A stretch of DNA of 35,807 nt, taken from the NCBI GenBank assembly GCA_003695655.1, contig RFIF01000294.1, positions 1-35,807 on the forward strand, read 5' to 3'. The notes under the pieces are model-generated. The model worked only from the letters and a program-made list of their open reading frames with translations. It had not been told where the DNA came from and did no database searches. The translations under genes and the position numbers were made by a program. The DNA comes from Cyanobacteria bacterium J069. Its GTDB lineage: Bacteria > Cyanobacteriota > Cyanobacteriia > Elainellales > Elainellaceae. Each line of letters begins with the position of its first letter. The first letter of the stretch is position 1. This document shows positions 19,726-28,702 of this stretch, piece after piece.

Positions 19726-20544
19726 ATGTCAAACTGGCGCGGAATGCTTGGACGATTCTGGACAGATGCAAACTGGCAACTGGTAGAAGTGCTGACGAAT
19801 CCAGCCAAGGTCACGCTGTTGTTTATGGCGTTGCTGGTGCTGCTGTGGGGATTGCCCCTGCTCATGCCTGTGTCAAAAAACTGGATTAAGCAACGAAAAT
19901 TTTTGAATCGAATGCTGATTTTGGTGCTGGTGCTGTATTGGCTAACGATTTCGCCCCTCGGCGCAGCCGCATTAACCTATCCCCTAACCACAGCCCTGCC
20001 GGCTGATTTGGGACAGCCCGCCGATGCGATTGTCGTGCTCACCCGCAACCGACGGGATGAGGGGCGGCGCTATGAAACAGCGATTGACCTGTATCTGCAA
20101 GGGCGATCGCCCCGCATTTTCGTGACCACGGAAGGGAATCTGGAAGATGCTGCAAACCTGCTGCAAGCGCGGGGCCTGCCGCTGTCAATCCTGAGTGCGA
20201 CGAACTGTGCCCGCACCACCAAGGATGAAGCCGAGACTGCCGCCACGATCCTGGGACCGCAGGGCGTCGAAACAATTATCTTAATTACAGATCCGGCTCA
20301 TCTGCGGCGAGCCACGCTGACCTTTGAAGGCTACGGGTTTGCAGTGATTCCCCATGCGGAGACAGCGCCCATTCCCGATGCCCGGCGATCGCTGCTGGCC
20401 CTGCGAGAATATCCAGCCCTGGTTAGCTATTTGCTGCTGGGTCGGTTTCGCCCCGAGTCTCCCAATGCGCTGAGAAACCCTGCCCCAGAGCAACTCGAAA
20501 AAGTTGAGGCGCGGGAGTGTGCGATCGCTCCATCCGCCAGTTGA
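19726..20544 (+). CDS. YdcF/ElyC/SanA-like DUF218 family membrane protein
   Basis: Two N-terminal TM segments, then ADAIVVLTRNRRDEGRRYETAIDLYLQGRSPRIFVTTE, ARTTKDEAETAATIL, IILITDPAHLRRATLTFEGYG. Confidence 0.85.
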   Translation: MSNWRGMLGRFWTDANWQLVEVLTNPAKVTLLFMALLVLLWGLPLLMPVSKNWIKQRKFLNRMLILVLVLYWLTISPLGAAALTYPLTTALPADLGQPADAIVVLTRNRRDEGRRYETAIDLYLQGRSPRIFVTTEGNLEDAANLLQARGLPLSILSATNCARTTKDEAETAATILGPQGVETIILITDPAHLRRATLTFEGYGFAVIPHAETAPIPDARRSLLALREYPALVSYLLLGRFRPESPNALRNPAPEQLEKVEARECAIAPSAS

Positions 20545-20573
20545 GCCATCTAGAAACCCGCCTTTCAGCCAGG

Positions 20574-20879
20574 TTACGGCCCCACAAAGATCGCCTCATC
20601 CAGATCGCGGCGGCTCAAAGAATACTTGAATGATCGCAGCAGATCCTGTCCGTTGTCGCCAGCTCCGACATAGCGCACGGCGATCGAATCCACGTCCATC
20701 ACAATCTGTGCCTCCCACTGGGGGCGCTGCACATACCAGCAATGCAGATTGTCGCGGTCTTGCTGACACCCCTTAGAAACGAGCCATTGCTCAATCTCAG
20801 GCAGCGGGTGATTGTAAAGCGGCGTATCGGCGGGGGGGAGGGGCATGGGGTCGTGGATAGTGGGGTAATCAAGTGACAT
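20574..20879 (-). CDS. DUF3143-like small protein
   Basis: 101 aa; PADTPLYNHPLPEIEQWLVSKGCQQDRDNLHCWYVQRPQWEAQIVMDVDSIAVRYV, next to a J-domain gene. Confidence 0.7.
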   Translation of the reverse strand: MSLDYPTIHDPMPLPPADTPLYNHPLPEIEQWLVSKGCQQDRDNLHCWYVQRPQWEAQIVMDVDSIAVRYVGAGDNGQDLLRSFKYSLSRRDLDEAIFVGP

Positions 20880-21018
20880 AGGATGAGGAGAACTAAGGGA
20901 ATGAGGTGATGAGGCAATGGAGTGCCCAGGCGAATGGATGAGTGCTATGAGTGCTTTGGCTCTTTACATTATTCAAGCCAGCTATCGCGATTGGTGCGGT
21001 CTGTGCTGGTTGCTTGCT

Positions 21019-21053
21019 CTAGCTGTCTGGGCTAGCTGTCTGGGCTAGCTGTC
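21019..21053. repeat. 13-bp tandem repeat CTAGCTGTCTGGG x2 plus partial third copy, overlapping the J-domain gene stop codon
   Basis: Copies 21019-21031, 21032-21044 and partial 21045-21053; stop codon (TAG on minus) at 21045-21047. Confidence 0.9.
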
Positions 21054-21743
21054 ATCGCTGACGACTGCGGCATTGCCTTCTAGCTCGGTGGCTGCTGGGT
21101 CGGTGGCTGCTGGGTCGGTGGCTGCTGGGTCGATGGTGGGGAGCACAGGCGCAGTGGGTGTGGCGTTGGCATGGCGAATCATTTCTACCAGGCGCTCAGG
21201 TTTTAGACTGGCGACTGAAAGCTCGCCTGAAAACTCGCCCCGCGACACGCCCACCGCTAGCACCAGCAGCAGGCAGGCCACAAAGGTAACACCCAGAATA
21301 AACAGTGCAAATAGTTCTCCCCCAGACAGGGGGCGATCGCTGGGGTCAAGGTAGGCATTCGAGCGCTGTCGGTGGGCTTCAGACCCGGATCGGTTAAAAT
21401 CAGCCCGAGCCTGCATGACCGAGACACGGGAGTAGCCCAGCTTGAGGTCATAAACTGACCGCCGTTCTGGACTGCTGAGGGTGGCATAGGCCTCATTCAA
21501 GTCGTGAAACTTGGCAGTGGCAACGTCGGGCGGCAGTTCGGTCGTATCAGGGTGATAGAGCTTGCTCAAATCTCGATAGGCTCGACGGATCTCTTGCGCC
21601 GACGCCGTATAGCGCAGCCCCAAGACCGTGTAATAGTTCGCAGATTTTGATGTGAAATTGGTTGCATCGGGTGGTTGCCCTGGCACTGTCCGTCCTCCGA
21701 TTTTGGGAGCAGCCCCATCAATTTGAGGGCATTGGTTATGCAC
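21045..21743 (-). CDS. J-domain (DnaJ-like) membrane protein
   Basis: NYYTVLGLRYTASAQEIRRAYRDLSKLYHPDTTE contains HPD; C-terminal TM-like region LFALFILGVTFVACLLLVLAVGV and repeat DPAATDPAATDPAAT. Confidence 0.9.
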   Translation of the reverse strand: MHNQCPQIDGAAPKIGGRTVPGQPPDATNFTSKSANYYTVLGLRYTASAQEIRRAYRDLSKLYHPDTTELPPDVATAKFHDLNEAYATLSSPERRSVYDLKLGYSRVSVMQARADFNRSGSEAHRQRSNAYLDPSDRPLSGGELFALFILGVTFVACLLLVLAVGVSRGEFSGELSVASLKPERLVEMIRHANATPTAPVLPTIDPAATDPAATDPAATELEGNAAVVSDDS

Positions 21744-21829
21744 AACTAGCGCCGAGGTTGCGAAAGGTGCGTTTGCGGCTCACCTCAGGCGATCGCATTC
21801 TGATCATGCTCTTATATTTTTAATTAATT

Positions 21830-22951
21830 TTAACCAGATGTCTGGGCGATCGTGCCATGAGGAGTCTCTCGAAGCATTTCGCGAAACCACTGCTCTGTGC
21901 GATCGCCCATCTTTGGCATCGAGTAATAAGCCTCGGCCCGCCGTCGGCAGGCGGCGCGATCAATCTGCTCAATCTGGCGCACCGCCTGGATTAGCCCTGT
22001 GACCTGATCCGGTTCCACGAGCCATCCCGTTTCTCCATCCACGACGATCTCGGCTGGCCCACCCCGACGATAGGCAATCACAGGCACCCCGCAGGCCAGC
22101 GCCTCCACGGCCACATTGCCAAACGCCTCGACCCATTTCGGCGTCATCAGCAGGGCGCGACATCGCCCGAGTTCCTGCTGCAACTGCTCCGTCGCCAGAA
22201 ATCCGCGATAGTCTATTGGCGCAGTAGGGTAGCGCTGCTGAAGCTGCTGCCAGTAGTCTGGATCGGGCATTGCACCCCATACTGAGAGGGGGATTCCGGT
22301 TTGGGCGGAAACGGCGATCGCATCTTCCAGTCCCTTCTCCGGAGCCAGGCGACCCACCCAGCCCAGTCGATGATCCGGCTCCGCACAAAAGCCATAGCGA
22401 GACAGATCTAGCCCATTGCCCAGCACGCGAAACTGGTCGGCACAGGCAAACGTCTGCGCCTGAGCGTGGCTATGGGCTGCCAGCGTGCCGGGAAAGGCTG
22501 CCGCCACCTGCTGAATCGCGGCATCCATCGCCGCCGTCAGTGCCCCCATGCTGATCAAATGAGCGATCGGGCGCTGAAAAAACGGCGTCAGATACAGCGG
22601 CAGCCAGTCGTATGCAAAGTTTACCAGCAGGTCATAGTCATGTTGCACCTGGCGGGCGTAGTCCCACATGTAACCCAGCACCGACGCTGGGGGCATCACC
22701 ACGGGGTCGGTGTAGTGCTGATTTTGGGCGCTGGTTTGTAGCTTCCCGGCGATCGCCACAATCGGCACTTCCGAGGCATCTGGCAGTTGAGACCCCTCCG
22801 GCGCGACAATTCGCACCAAATGCCCCCGATTTGCTAGCTCTGTCGCCAGATTATAAAGCGTTAGCTCGACGCCGCCACCCAGCCCGGTGCCCAAGGGCGC
22901 AACCGGCGTCGAGAGCAGCAGCAGCCGCAGAGGAGAAGACGCAGAGGTCAT
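21830..22951 (-). CDS. glycosyltransferase family 4 protein
   Basis: LGGGVELTLYNLATELANRGHLVRIVAPEG, LGWVGRLAPEKGLEDAI, EAFGNVAVEALACGVPVIAYRRGGPAEIVVDGETGWLVEP. Confidence 0.94.
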   Translation of the reverse strand: MTSASSPLRLLLLSTPVAPLGTGLGGGVELTLYNLATELANRGHLVRIVAPEGSQLPDASEVPIVAIAGKLQTSAQNQHYTDPVVMPPASVLGYMWDYARQVQHDYDLLVNFAYDWLPLYLTPFFQRPIAHLISMGALTAAMDAAIQQVAAAFPGTLAAHSHAQAQTFACADQFRVLGNGLDLSRYGFCAEPDHRLGWVGRLAPEKGLEDAIAVSAQTGIPLSVWGAMPDPDYWQQLQQRYPTAPIDYRGFLATEQLQQELGRCRALLMTPKWVEAFGNVAVEALACGVPVIAYRRGGPAEIVVDGETGWLVEPDQVTGLIQAVRQIEQIDRAACRRRAEAYYSMPKMGDRTEQWFREMLRETPHGTIAQTSG

Positions 22952-23988
22952 AGCGGAGGCGTTTGGAGGTGCGATCGCGCATGGTCACAGTCTTGCTGAA
23001 TTTGAGCCTTGAGCGCATCGAGCGAGTCAAACTTTTGCTCGGGGCGGAGAAACGCCTCTAAGCTGACGATCAGCGTTTTGCCATAGAGGTCGCCCGCCCA
23101 ATCTAGCAGGTGAACCTCGATTTGGCGCTGGGTGCCGTCTACAGTGGGGCGATAGCCTACGTTCATCACGCCCGGCAGCGCCCGCAGAACCGGACTCTCC
23201 AGGTCGGCAGCCGAGTCGGGGCGAGGGGAACGGTCGAGTGCTGGAGTAGCGATGTTGTGGAGACTGACGCGCACAGCATAGACCCCTAGCTGGGGGAGAA
23301 ACTTTTCTGCGGGCAGGCGCAGGTTGGCGGTGGGAAACCCGAGCGATCGCCCTAGCTGTTGCCCCTGCACCACTTCGCCCACCAGCGTATAGGGCCGTCC
23401 TAGCAGCCGGGCGGCTGGCTGCACCTGTCCCTGCCGCAGATAGTCGCGGATGCCAGAACTGCTGACCCGTTCTCCGTCTAGCATATGCATGGGCACGACG
23501 TGAACCGGAATGTTGTATCCAGCAGCGATCGCCCGCAAATCCTGCGCGGTTCCCGCCCGTCGATGCCCAAAGCAAAAGTTTTCGCCGACGCTGATTTCTT
23601 GGGCGCTCAGCGATCGCACCAAAACCTGCTCGACAAAGTCCGCTGGGGAGAGGTTGGATAGCGCCTGGTCAAAGGGCAGCCGCACCAGTTGCTCGACCCC
23701 GATTTGGCTGAGCTGCATTACTTTTTCATCAAGCGGCGTCAGCAAATCGCGCCGCTTACCTGTAAAAAACTCACGCGGATGGGGATTAAACGTCACGACT
23801 GTCGGAATCAGCACCGAGGTGGGAGGCGGCGAAACCGCAAGCATATCCGCAGGCGTCGTCCGACACCGCTGAGCCGCAAGCCACACTGGCTCAATCACAG
23901 TTTGATGTCCTGAGTGAACGCCGTCAAAGTTTCCCAGGGCAACGACTGTCGGAGTTTTTACCGTCTCTAGGCAGGAAGTGATCCACAC
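22948..23988 (-). CDS. ribF: bifunctional riboflavin kinase/FAD synthetase
   Basis: VVALGNFDGVHSGHQTVI, FGHRRAGT, SSSGIRDYLRQGQV, GRSLGFPTANL, GVMNVGYRPTV. Confidence 0.96.
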   Translation of the reverse strand: MWITSCLETVKTPTVVALGNFDGVHSGHQTVIEPVWLAAQRCRTTPADMLAVSPPPTSVLIPTVVTFNPHPREFFTGKRRDLLTPLDEKVMQLSQIGVEQLVRLPFDQALSNLSPADFVEQVLVRSLSAQEISVGENFCFGHRRAGTAQDLRAIAAGYNIPVHVVPMHMLDGERVSSSGIRDYLRQGQVQPAARLLGRPYTLVGEVVQGQQLGRSLGFPTANLRLPAEKFLPQLGVYAVRVSLHNIATPALDRSPRPDSAADLESPVLRALPGVMNVGYRPTVDGTQRQIEVHLLDWAGDLYGKTLIVSLEAFLRPEQKFDSLDALKAQIQQDCDHARSHLQTPPL

Positions 23989-24038
23989 GCTTTACATTTT
24001 GACACAGAGTCAGACCCGCAGCGGGTGGAACCACGCCT

Positions 24039-24950
24039 TCAAGCAGAAATACTCGCTTCAGAGGCAGTCGGCTTGCCATCTGGCTTGCCGTCTGCGGCTT
24101 CTGCCAACACGTCAATCTCTAGCCCTTCATAAGCCACGATACTGTTGGCAAAACTCTTGCGGGCGTCTTCTTGCACCTGATCCATAAACTCGTCGCTATG
24201 CAGCGGGTCATGATGAAAAATCACCAGTTTTTTGACATTGGCAGCTTTAGCGACCTTGACCGCTTCCTGCCAGGTAGAATGTCCCCACTCCTTCTTGGGA
24301 GACTTTTCAGAGTAATATTCCTCGTCGGTATAGGTCGCGTCGTAAATCATGACGTCGGCGTTGCGGCAGAGCCATAAAACGTTCTCATCTAGCCGATCGG
24401 GAAAATGCTCTGTGTCCGTAATGTAAGCTACAGCGCGATCGCCCCAGTTGATCCGATAGCCCACCGACTCGCCAGGGTGATTCAGCAGGGCGTTTTCCAC
24501 CAGCACCTCACCGACCTGCACGGACTCGCCAATTTCCAAATCACAAAAGGACATATCTGCCCCCATAATTTGCAGCGGCACGGGGAAGTTGGGGTGGAGC
24601 ATCTGGTCATTGAGGCGCTGCTCAATGGTGGAACCGTTGGGGGCGATCGCCCCGTAAATATTGAATTTATTGCCCTTAACAAACGCAGGCACAAAGAACG
24701 GAAACCCTTGGATGTGATCCCAGTGGGAATGAGTGAAGAACATATTCACCCGTAGCGGCATCTCGCGCAGTAGGGACTGTCCCAACACTCTCAGACCAGT
24801 TCCGCCGTCAAAAATCAGCCGCTCCCCGGCTACCTGCATTTCCACACAGGAAGTGTTGCCGCCATAGCGCACCGTCTCTGCACCAGGACAGGCGATGCTG
24901 CCTCTCACGCCCCAGAAATGAATCGTAAACTGGTTTTTCACGCTAGACAT
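24039..24950 (-). CDS. MBL-fold metallo-hydrolase
   Basis: IHFWGVRGSIACPGAETVRYGGNTSCVEM; FTHSHWDHIQGFPFF metal-binding motif; IYDATYTDEEY, GHSTWQEAV, IFHHDPLHSDE. Confidence 0.92.
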   Translation of the reverse strand: MSSVKNQFTIHFWGVRGSIACPGAETVRYGGNTSCVEMQVAGERLIFDGGTGLRVLGQSLLREMPLRVNMFFTHSHWDHIQGFPFFVPAFVKGNKFNIYGAIAPNGSTIEQRLNDQMLHPNFPVPLQIMGADMSFCDLEIGESVQVGEVLVENALLNHPGESVGYRINWGDRAVAYITDTEHFPDRLDENVLWLCRNADVMIYDATYTDEEYYSEKSPKKEWGHSTWQEAVKVAKAANVKKLVIFHHDPLHSDEFMDQVQEDARKSFANSIVAYEGLEIDVLAEAADGKPDGKPTASEASISA

Positions 24951-25417
24951 GTGTGGTTCTTACTGGACTGACATCGGCCCTGCCAAACAAGACCTTCGTT
25001 GCGTGCGCCTGCAATTGGGGTCTCCCTCCAAGCTGTTTAAGTGCGCTGCCTGTGATAGAGATCTTGTGACAGAAAACTCGTAAGAGCGCTAATCCTGAAG
25101 TGATCCGCAAACTACAAGCATGGTGTGCAAGTTCTGAAGCAAGGGTCAGAGACCAAACCAGCCTAGAATAACCCGCTGAAACAGACTCACCGTAACCAAG
25201 CGTTTCCAAGTAGTGTTGAGCCATCTGGAGGTAGAGGCTGGCTCAAAAACACCATTTACCAATCTATGCCCCATTGTAAAGGGGGAAAGACCGTCCGGTT
25301 GCATCCTTGTTCTAGAGTTCCCTATCAATCATGCCATCGCTCCAAAATCCGCGAGATTTTTTTGGTTACTTTTTGTCCACTAGCTTTTTGTCTACTCGTT
25401 GGGGTGACTAGTTTTAG

Positions 25418-25456
25418 TTTGGGTGACTAGTTTGGGTGACTAGTTTGGGTGACTCG
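25418..25456. repeat. 13-bp tandem repeat TTTGGGTGACTAG (about 3 copies)
   Basis: TTTGGGTGACTAG at 25418-25430 and 25431-25443, then TTTGGGTGACTCG; degenerate GGGGTGACTAG just upstream. Confidence 0.9.
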
Positions 25457-25827
25457 GTTGGGAGCTATCCTGTGAGCCGCATGGATGAAGCGGCACAGGT
25501 TGAACTGCATCAAGACGAGCTGCATGGATTAAGCTACAACTTCCTATTTCATTTGGATGAGTCACCTTAGCATTACCCCAACTCCAAATACATGCTTTAA
25601 CAGAGACTTACCGGAGCGATCGCCCACCTTAGGAAGACTGGGCAACCCGCTATAACCTTAAGCGCCCTGAGCAGATCTGTCTAGAATCTAAATCCCCACA
25701 TGCGCCCTGGCATCCGCAATCGATGCAAAAAATTCAGACTTCTCTACTTTTTGAAATTTGCCTTAAGAACAATGCAATTTTCTGCCTAGAGCCGGGCGAT
25801 GCGGTAAGTCCCAGCATCCCCAGGTCT

Positions 25828-26667
25828 TTATTCAACCGTTAAGGGCCAATCTCGGAGGTGATGCAACCCCTGAGCACAGGAGAGATTGTATTGCAGCGGC
25901 GTAATCGTGATGTAATGCAGGCGAATCGCTTGGACATCCGTCATCATCTGATTCAGCCAGGCCCCACTCGCCTCGCCCAGCTTGCTGGCAGAGGTGACCA
26001 CTAGCTCAAGATCTGGCTGAGGCACATCTTCCAACAGTTCCCCCGCTAGCCAATAGTAGGTTTTACCTCGCGGGTCAACGCGCTTTTCAAACTGGTCGAT
26101 GTATCGCCGCAGCCCTTGCCGCGTCACCGCAACGCCAGCTAGTTTTTCAGCGGGCACCGCCGGAACGTTGACATTCAGCAGCATGGGCTGGGGCAATGGA
26201 TTGGCCGCCAGATAGCTGACGAGCCGCTGAGCGAAGTTTGCGGCGGGCTGAAACTCCTGCGACGCGAAACTGGTGAGGCTGAACGCTATGCTAGTCAGAC
26301 CTTCGATGACCCCTTCCATCGCCGCCGAAACGGTGCCGGAATACAGCACGTCGGTTCCCAGGTTGGAGCCGTGGTTAATTCCAGACAGCACCATGTCGGG
26401 CGGGCTGTCGAGCAGCGCACCCAGCGCCAGCTTGACACAATCGGATGGAGTTCCAGAACAGGCCCAGGCTTTTACGCCTGGCTGAAAGACGCTGTCGATC
26501 TCTTCAGCACGAATGGGTTTGTGTAGGGTTAACCCGTGTCCGGTGGCCGATCGCTCTCGATCGGGGCATACAACAGTCACCTGATGCCCAGCCTGCGCCA
26601 GCGTATTTGCTAGTGTGCGAATGCCCAGGGAGAAAATGCCGTCATCGTTGCTGATTAAAAGATGCAT
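25828..26667 (-). CDS. surE: 5'/3'-nucleotidase SurE
   Basis: [77 protein letters not shown]. Start trimmed to 26667. Confidence 0.97.
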   Translation of the reverse strand: MHLLISNDDGIFSLGIRTLANTLAQAGHQVTVVCPDRERSATGHGLTLHKPIRAEEIDSVFQPGVKAWACSGTPSDCVKLALGALLDSPPDMVLSGINHGSNLGTDVLYSGTVSAAMEGVIEGLTSIAFSLTSFASQEFQPAANFAQRLVSYLAANPLPQPMLLNVNVPAVPAEKLAGVAVTRQGLRRYIDQFEKRVDPRGKTYYWLAGELLEDVPQPDLELVVTSASKLGEASGAWLNQMMTDVQAIRLHYITITPLQYNLSCAQGLHHLRDWPLTVE

Positions 26668-26990
26668 AGTGGTTTGGTAAGGTGAGAACCCATTCAGAAA
26701 TATCAAAGCGATTTGCTTGGCAATTCATTTCGCCATTCCTCTATTGTGAAGGGCTAACCTCGGTAAACTGGATGAGTAGTTAGGGATTAAGGGTTGGGGG
26801 TTAGGGGTTAGGCTTTTGCACAAACGCGCTGAAAAGAGGCACTGAAAGAGGCCCTGAATGTCAAGGTGGCAGGAGGGGTGGCGATCGCTCTATTGCTCTT
26901 ACATTCTTCTAATTTCTACGTTCCTCGTAGTGGTGAGATTTTTCAAACTACAATCGCTCAGTGACGCGGCCTTCGATTAGGCATTTCGAC

Positions 26991-27052
26991 TATTCGATTC
27001 AGACATTATTCGATTCAGACATTTTGATCCAGACACTTTTCTTCCAGACACC
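26991..27052. repeat. degenerate tandem repeat abutting the pheS start codon
   Basis: TATTCGATTCAGACAT at 26991-27006 and 27007-27022 (identical), then TTTGATCCAGACAC and TTTTCTTCCAGACACC. Confidence 0.85.
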
Positions 27053-27055
27053 AGT

Positions 27056-28057
27056 ATGACGACCCAGTTGGTAGAGCTAGAGACCCAGCTAACCGCATTA
27101 CAACAAGAAGCCGAGGGGGCGATCGCCGCAGCGACTTCCCTCGACGAGCTAGAACAGCTCCGCATTAAGTACCTGGGCAAAAAAGGCAGCCTGTCACAGG
27201 TGCTGGGCGGCATGGGGCGGCTAGAAGCAGCCGAGCGTCCTCGCATTGGGGCATTGGCCAACGACGTGAAAGAAGTCGTGCAAACCGGGCTAGAGCAAAA
27301 GCGCACGGCCCTGCAAGCCGCCCAGATCGAAGCCCAGCTAACCGCCGAAACGCTGGATGTGACGATGCCGGGCACCTATCGTCCCCAGGGGCGCAACCAC
27401 CCCCTCACCAGCACGATCGACCGCGCCCTCGATATTTTTGTAGGGCTGGGCTACACCGTGGCTCAAGGGCCAGAAATGGAAACCGACTACTATAACTTTG
27501 AGGCGCTGAATACCCCCCTCGACCACCCCGCGCGGGACATGCAGGACACCTTCTACCTACCGGATGGCAATCTCCTGCGCACCCACACTTCCTCGGTGCA
27601 GATCCGCTATATGGAAGCCAACGAGCCGCCCATCCGCGTGGCGGCTCCCGGCCGGGTCTATCGCCGCGACACGGTGGATGCGACCCATTCGGCGGTGTTT
27701 CACCAAATTGAGATTCTGGCTGTGGACGAGGGTCTGACCTTTACTGACCTGCGCGGCACGATCAAGATTTTTCTGGAGGAAATGTTTGGGGAGATTGAAG
27801 TGCGGTTCCGACCCAGCTTCTTTCCGTTTACCGAACCTTCAGCCGAAGTGGACGTGCGCTGGCGGGGTCGCTGGCTAGAGGTGCTGGGTTGCGGCATGGT
27901 CGATCCGAATGTGCTCAAGTCTGTGGGCTATGACCCTGAGATTTATACTGGTTTTGCGGCCGGGTTTGGGGTTGAACGGTTTGCGATGGTGCTGCACCAA
28001 ATGACCGACATCCGCGATCTCTACAAGAGCGACCTGCGCTTTCTGCGACAGTTTTAG
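27056..28057 (+). CDS. pheS: phenylalanyl-tRNA synthetase alpha subunit
   Basis: [112 protein letters not shown]. Confidence 0.98.
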   Translation: MTTQLVELETQLTALQQEAEGAIAAATSLDELEQLRIKYLGKKGSLSQVLGGMGRLEAAERPRIGALANDVKEVVQTGLEQKRTALQAAQIEAQLTAETLDVTMPGTYRPQGRNHPLTSTIDRALDIFVGLGYTVAQGPEMETDYYNFEALNTPLDHPARDMQDTFYLPDGNLLRTHTSSVQIRYMEANEPPIRVAAPGRVYRRDTVDATHSAVFHQIEILAVDEGLTFTDLRGTIKIFLEEMFGEIEVRFRPSFFPFTEPSAEVDVRWRGRWLEVLGCGMVDPNVLKSVGYDPEIYTGFAAGFGVERFAMVLHQMTDIRDLYKSDLRFLRQF

Positions 28058-28171
28058 CACCGCAGCTTTAGTGCGACATTTATGGCGCGGCGGTTTGAGA
28101 AATTGGGCGTGAAAGTCGGCGACAAAATGTTACGTTTGTTGAAGCTGGGAGAGTGAGTTTCTAAGGTTGCT

Positions 28172-28672
28172 ATGCATTTATTTCGACCGTTCTTGGGTCT
28201 GGTTTTGGTGCTGTGTCTGGGGCTGATGGGGCTGCCGCAGGGGGCGATCGCCGCGAGTTCTGCCGCCATCCGTGCCTACGATGACGTAGAAGCAACCACG
28301 AAAAACTTTGCGGGCCAGCAGTTGATTCAGGCTGAGTTTGCCAATGCTCAACTGGATGGAGCCAACTTTAGCGGTGCCGACCTGCGGGGCGCAGTCTTCA
28401 ACGGCTCTACGCTCAAAGGGGCAAATCTGCAAGGTGCGGATCTGACCGATAGCATTGCCTACCTCAGCAACTTTGCAGGGGCCGATTTGAGCAATGCCGT
28501 GTTGACTTCTGCCATGCTGCTCAAGAGCAGCTTTAAGGGCGCAACGGTGGCAGGCGCTGACTTTACATTCGCCATGCTCGACCGAGATCAGGTGCTTCAG
28601 CTCTGCCAGATCGCAGACGGCGTTAACCCGGTGACGGGAGCCGACACCCGCGAATCACTGGGCTGTAAGTAA
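28172..28672 (+). CDS. secreted/lumenal pentapeptide repeat protein
   Basis: Signal peptide MHLFRPFLGLVLVLCLGLMGLPQGAIA followed by A(N/D)LxG-type pentapeptides (GANFSGADLRGAVFNGSTLKGANLQGADL) and C-terminal LCQIADGVNPVTGADTRESLGCK. Confidence 0.92.
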   Translation: MHLFRPFLGLVLVLCLGLMGLPQGAIAASSAAIRAYDDVEATTKNFAGQQLIQAEFANAQLDGANFSGADLRGAVFNGSTLKGANLQGADLTDSIAYLSNFAGADLSNAVLTSAMLLKSSFKGATVAGADFTFAMLDRDQVLQLCQIADGVNPVTGADTRESLGCK

Positions 28673-28688
28673 ACTGGGCTATAAGTAA
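28657..28688. repeat. 16-bp tandem duplication spanning the stop codon of the pentapeptide gene
   Basis: ACTGGGCTGTAAGTAA (28657-28672) and ACTGGGCTATAAGTAA (28673-28688); 15/16 identity; gene stop TAA at 28670-28672. Confidence 0.92.
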
Positions 28689-28702
28689 AGCGACTTGCCC
28701 CC

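Noticed and set aside
25216-25246. Inverted repeat TTGAGCCA/TGGCTCAA as a terminator
   Set aside because: Followed by A-run on plus strand and not by a T-run on minus strand; not at a gene 3' end.
25481-25570. 29-codon ORF MDEAAQVELHQDELHGLSYNFLFHLDESP
   Set aside because: Too short and unsupported; could occur by chance in the long intergenic region.
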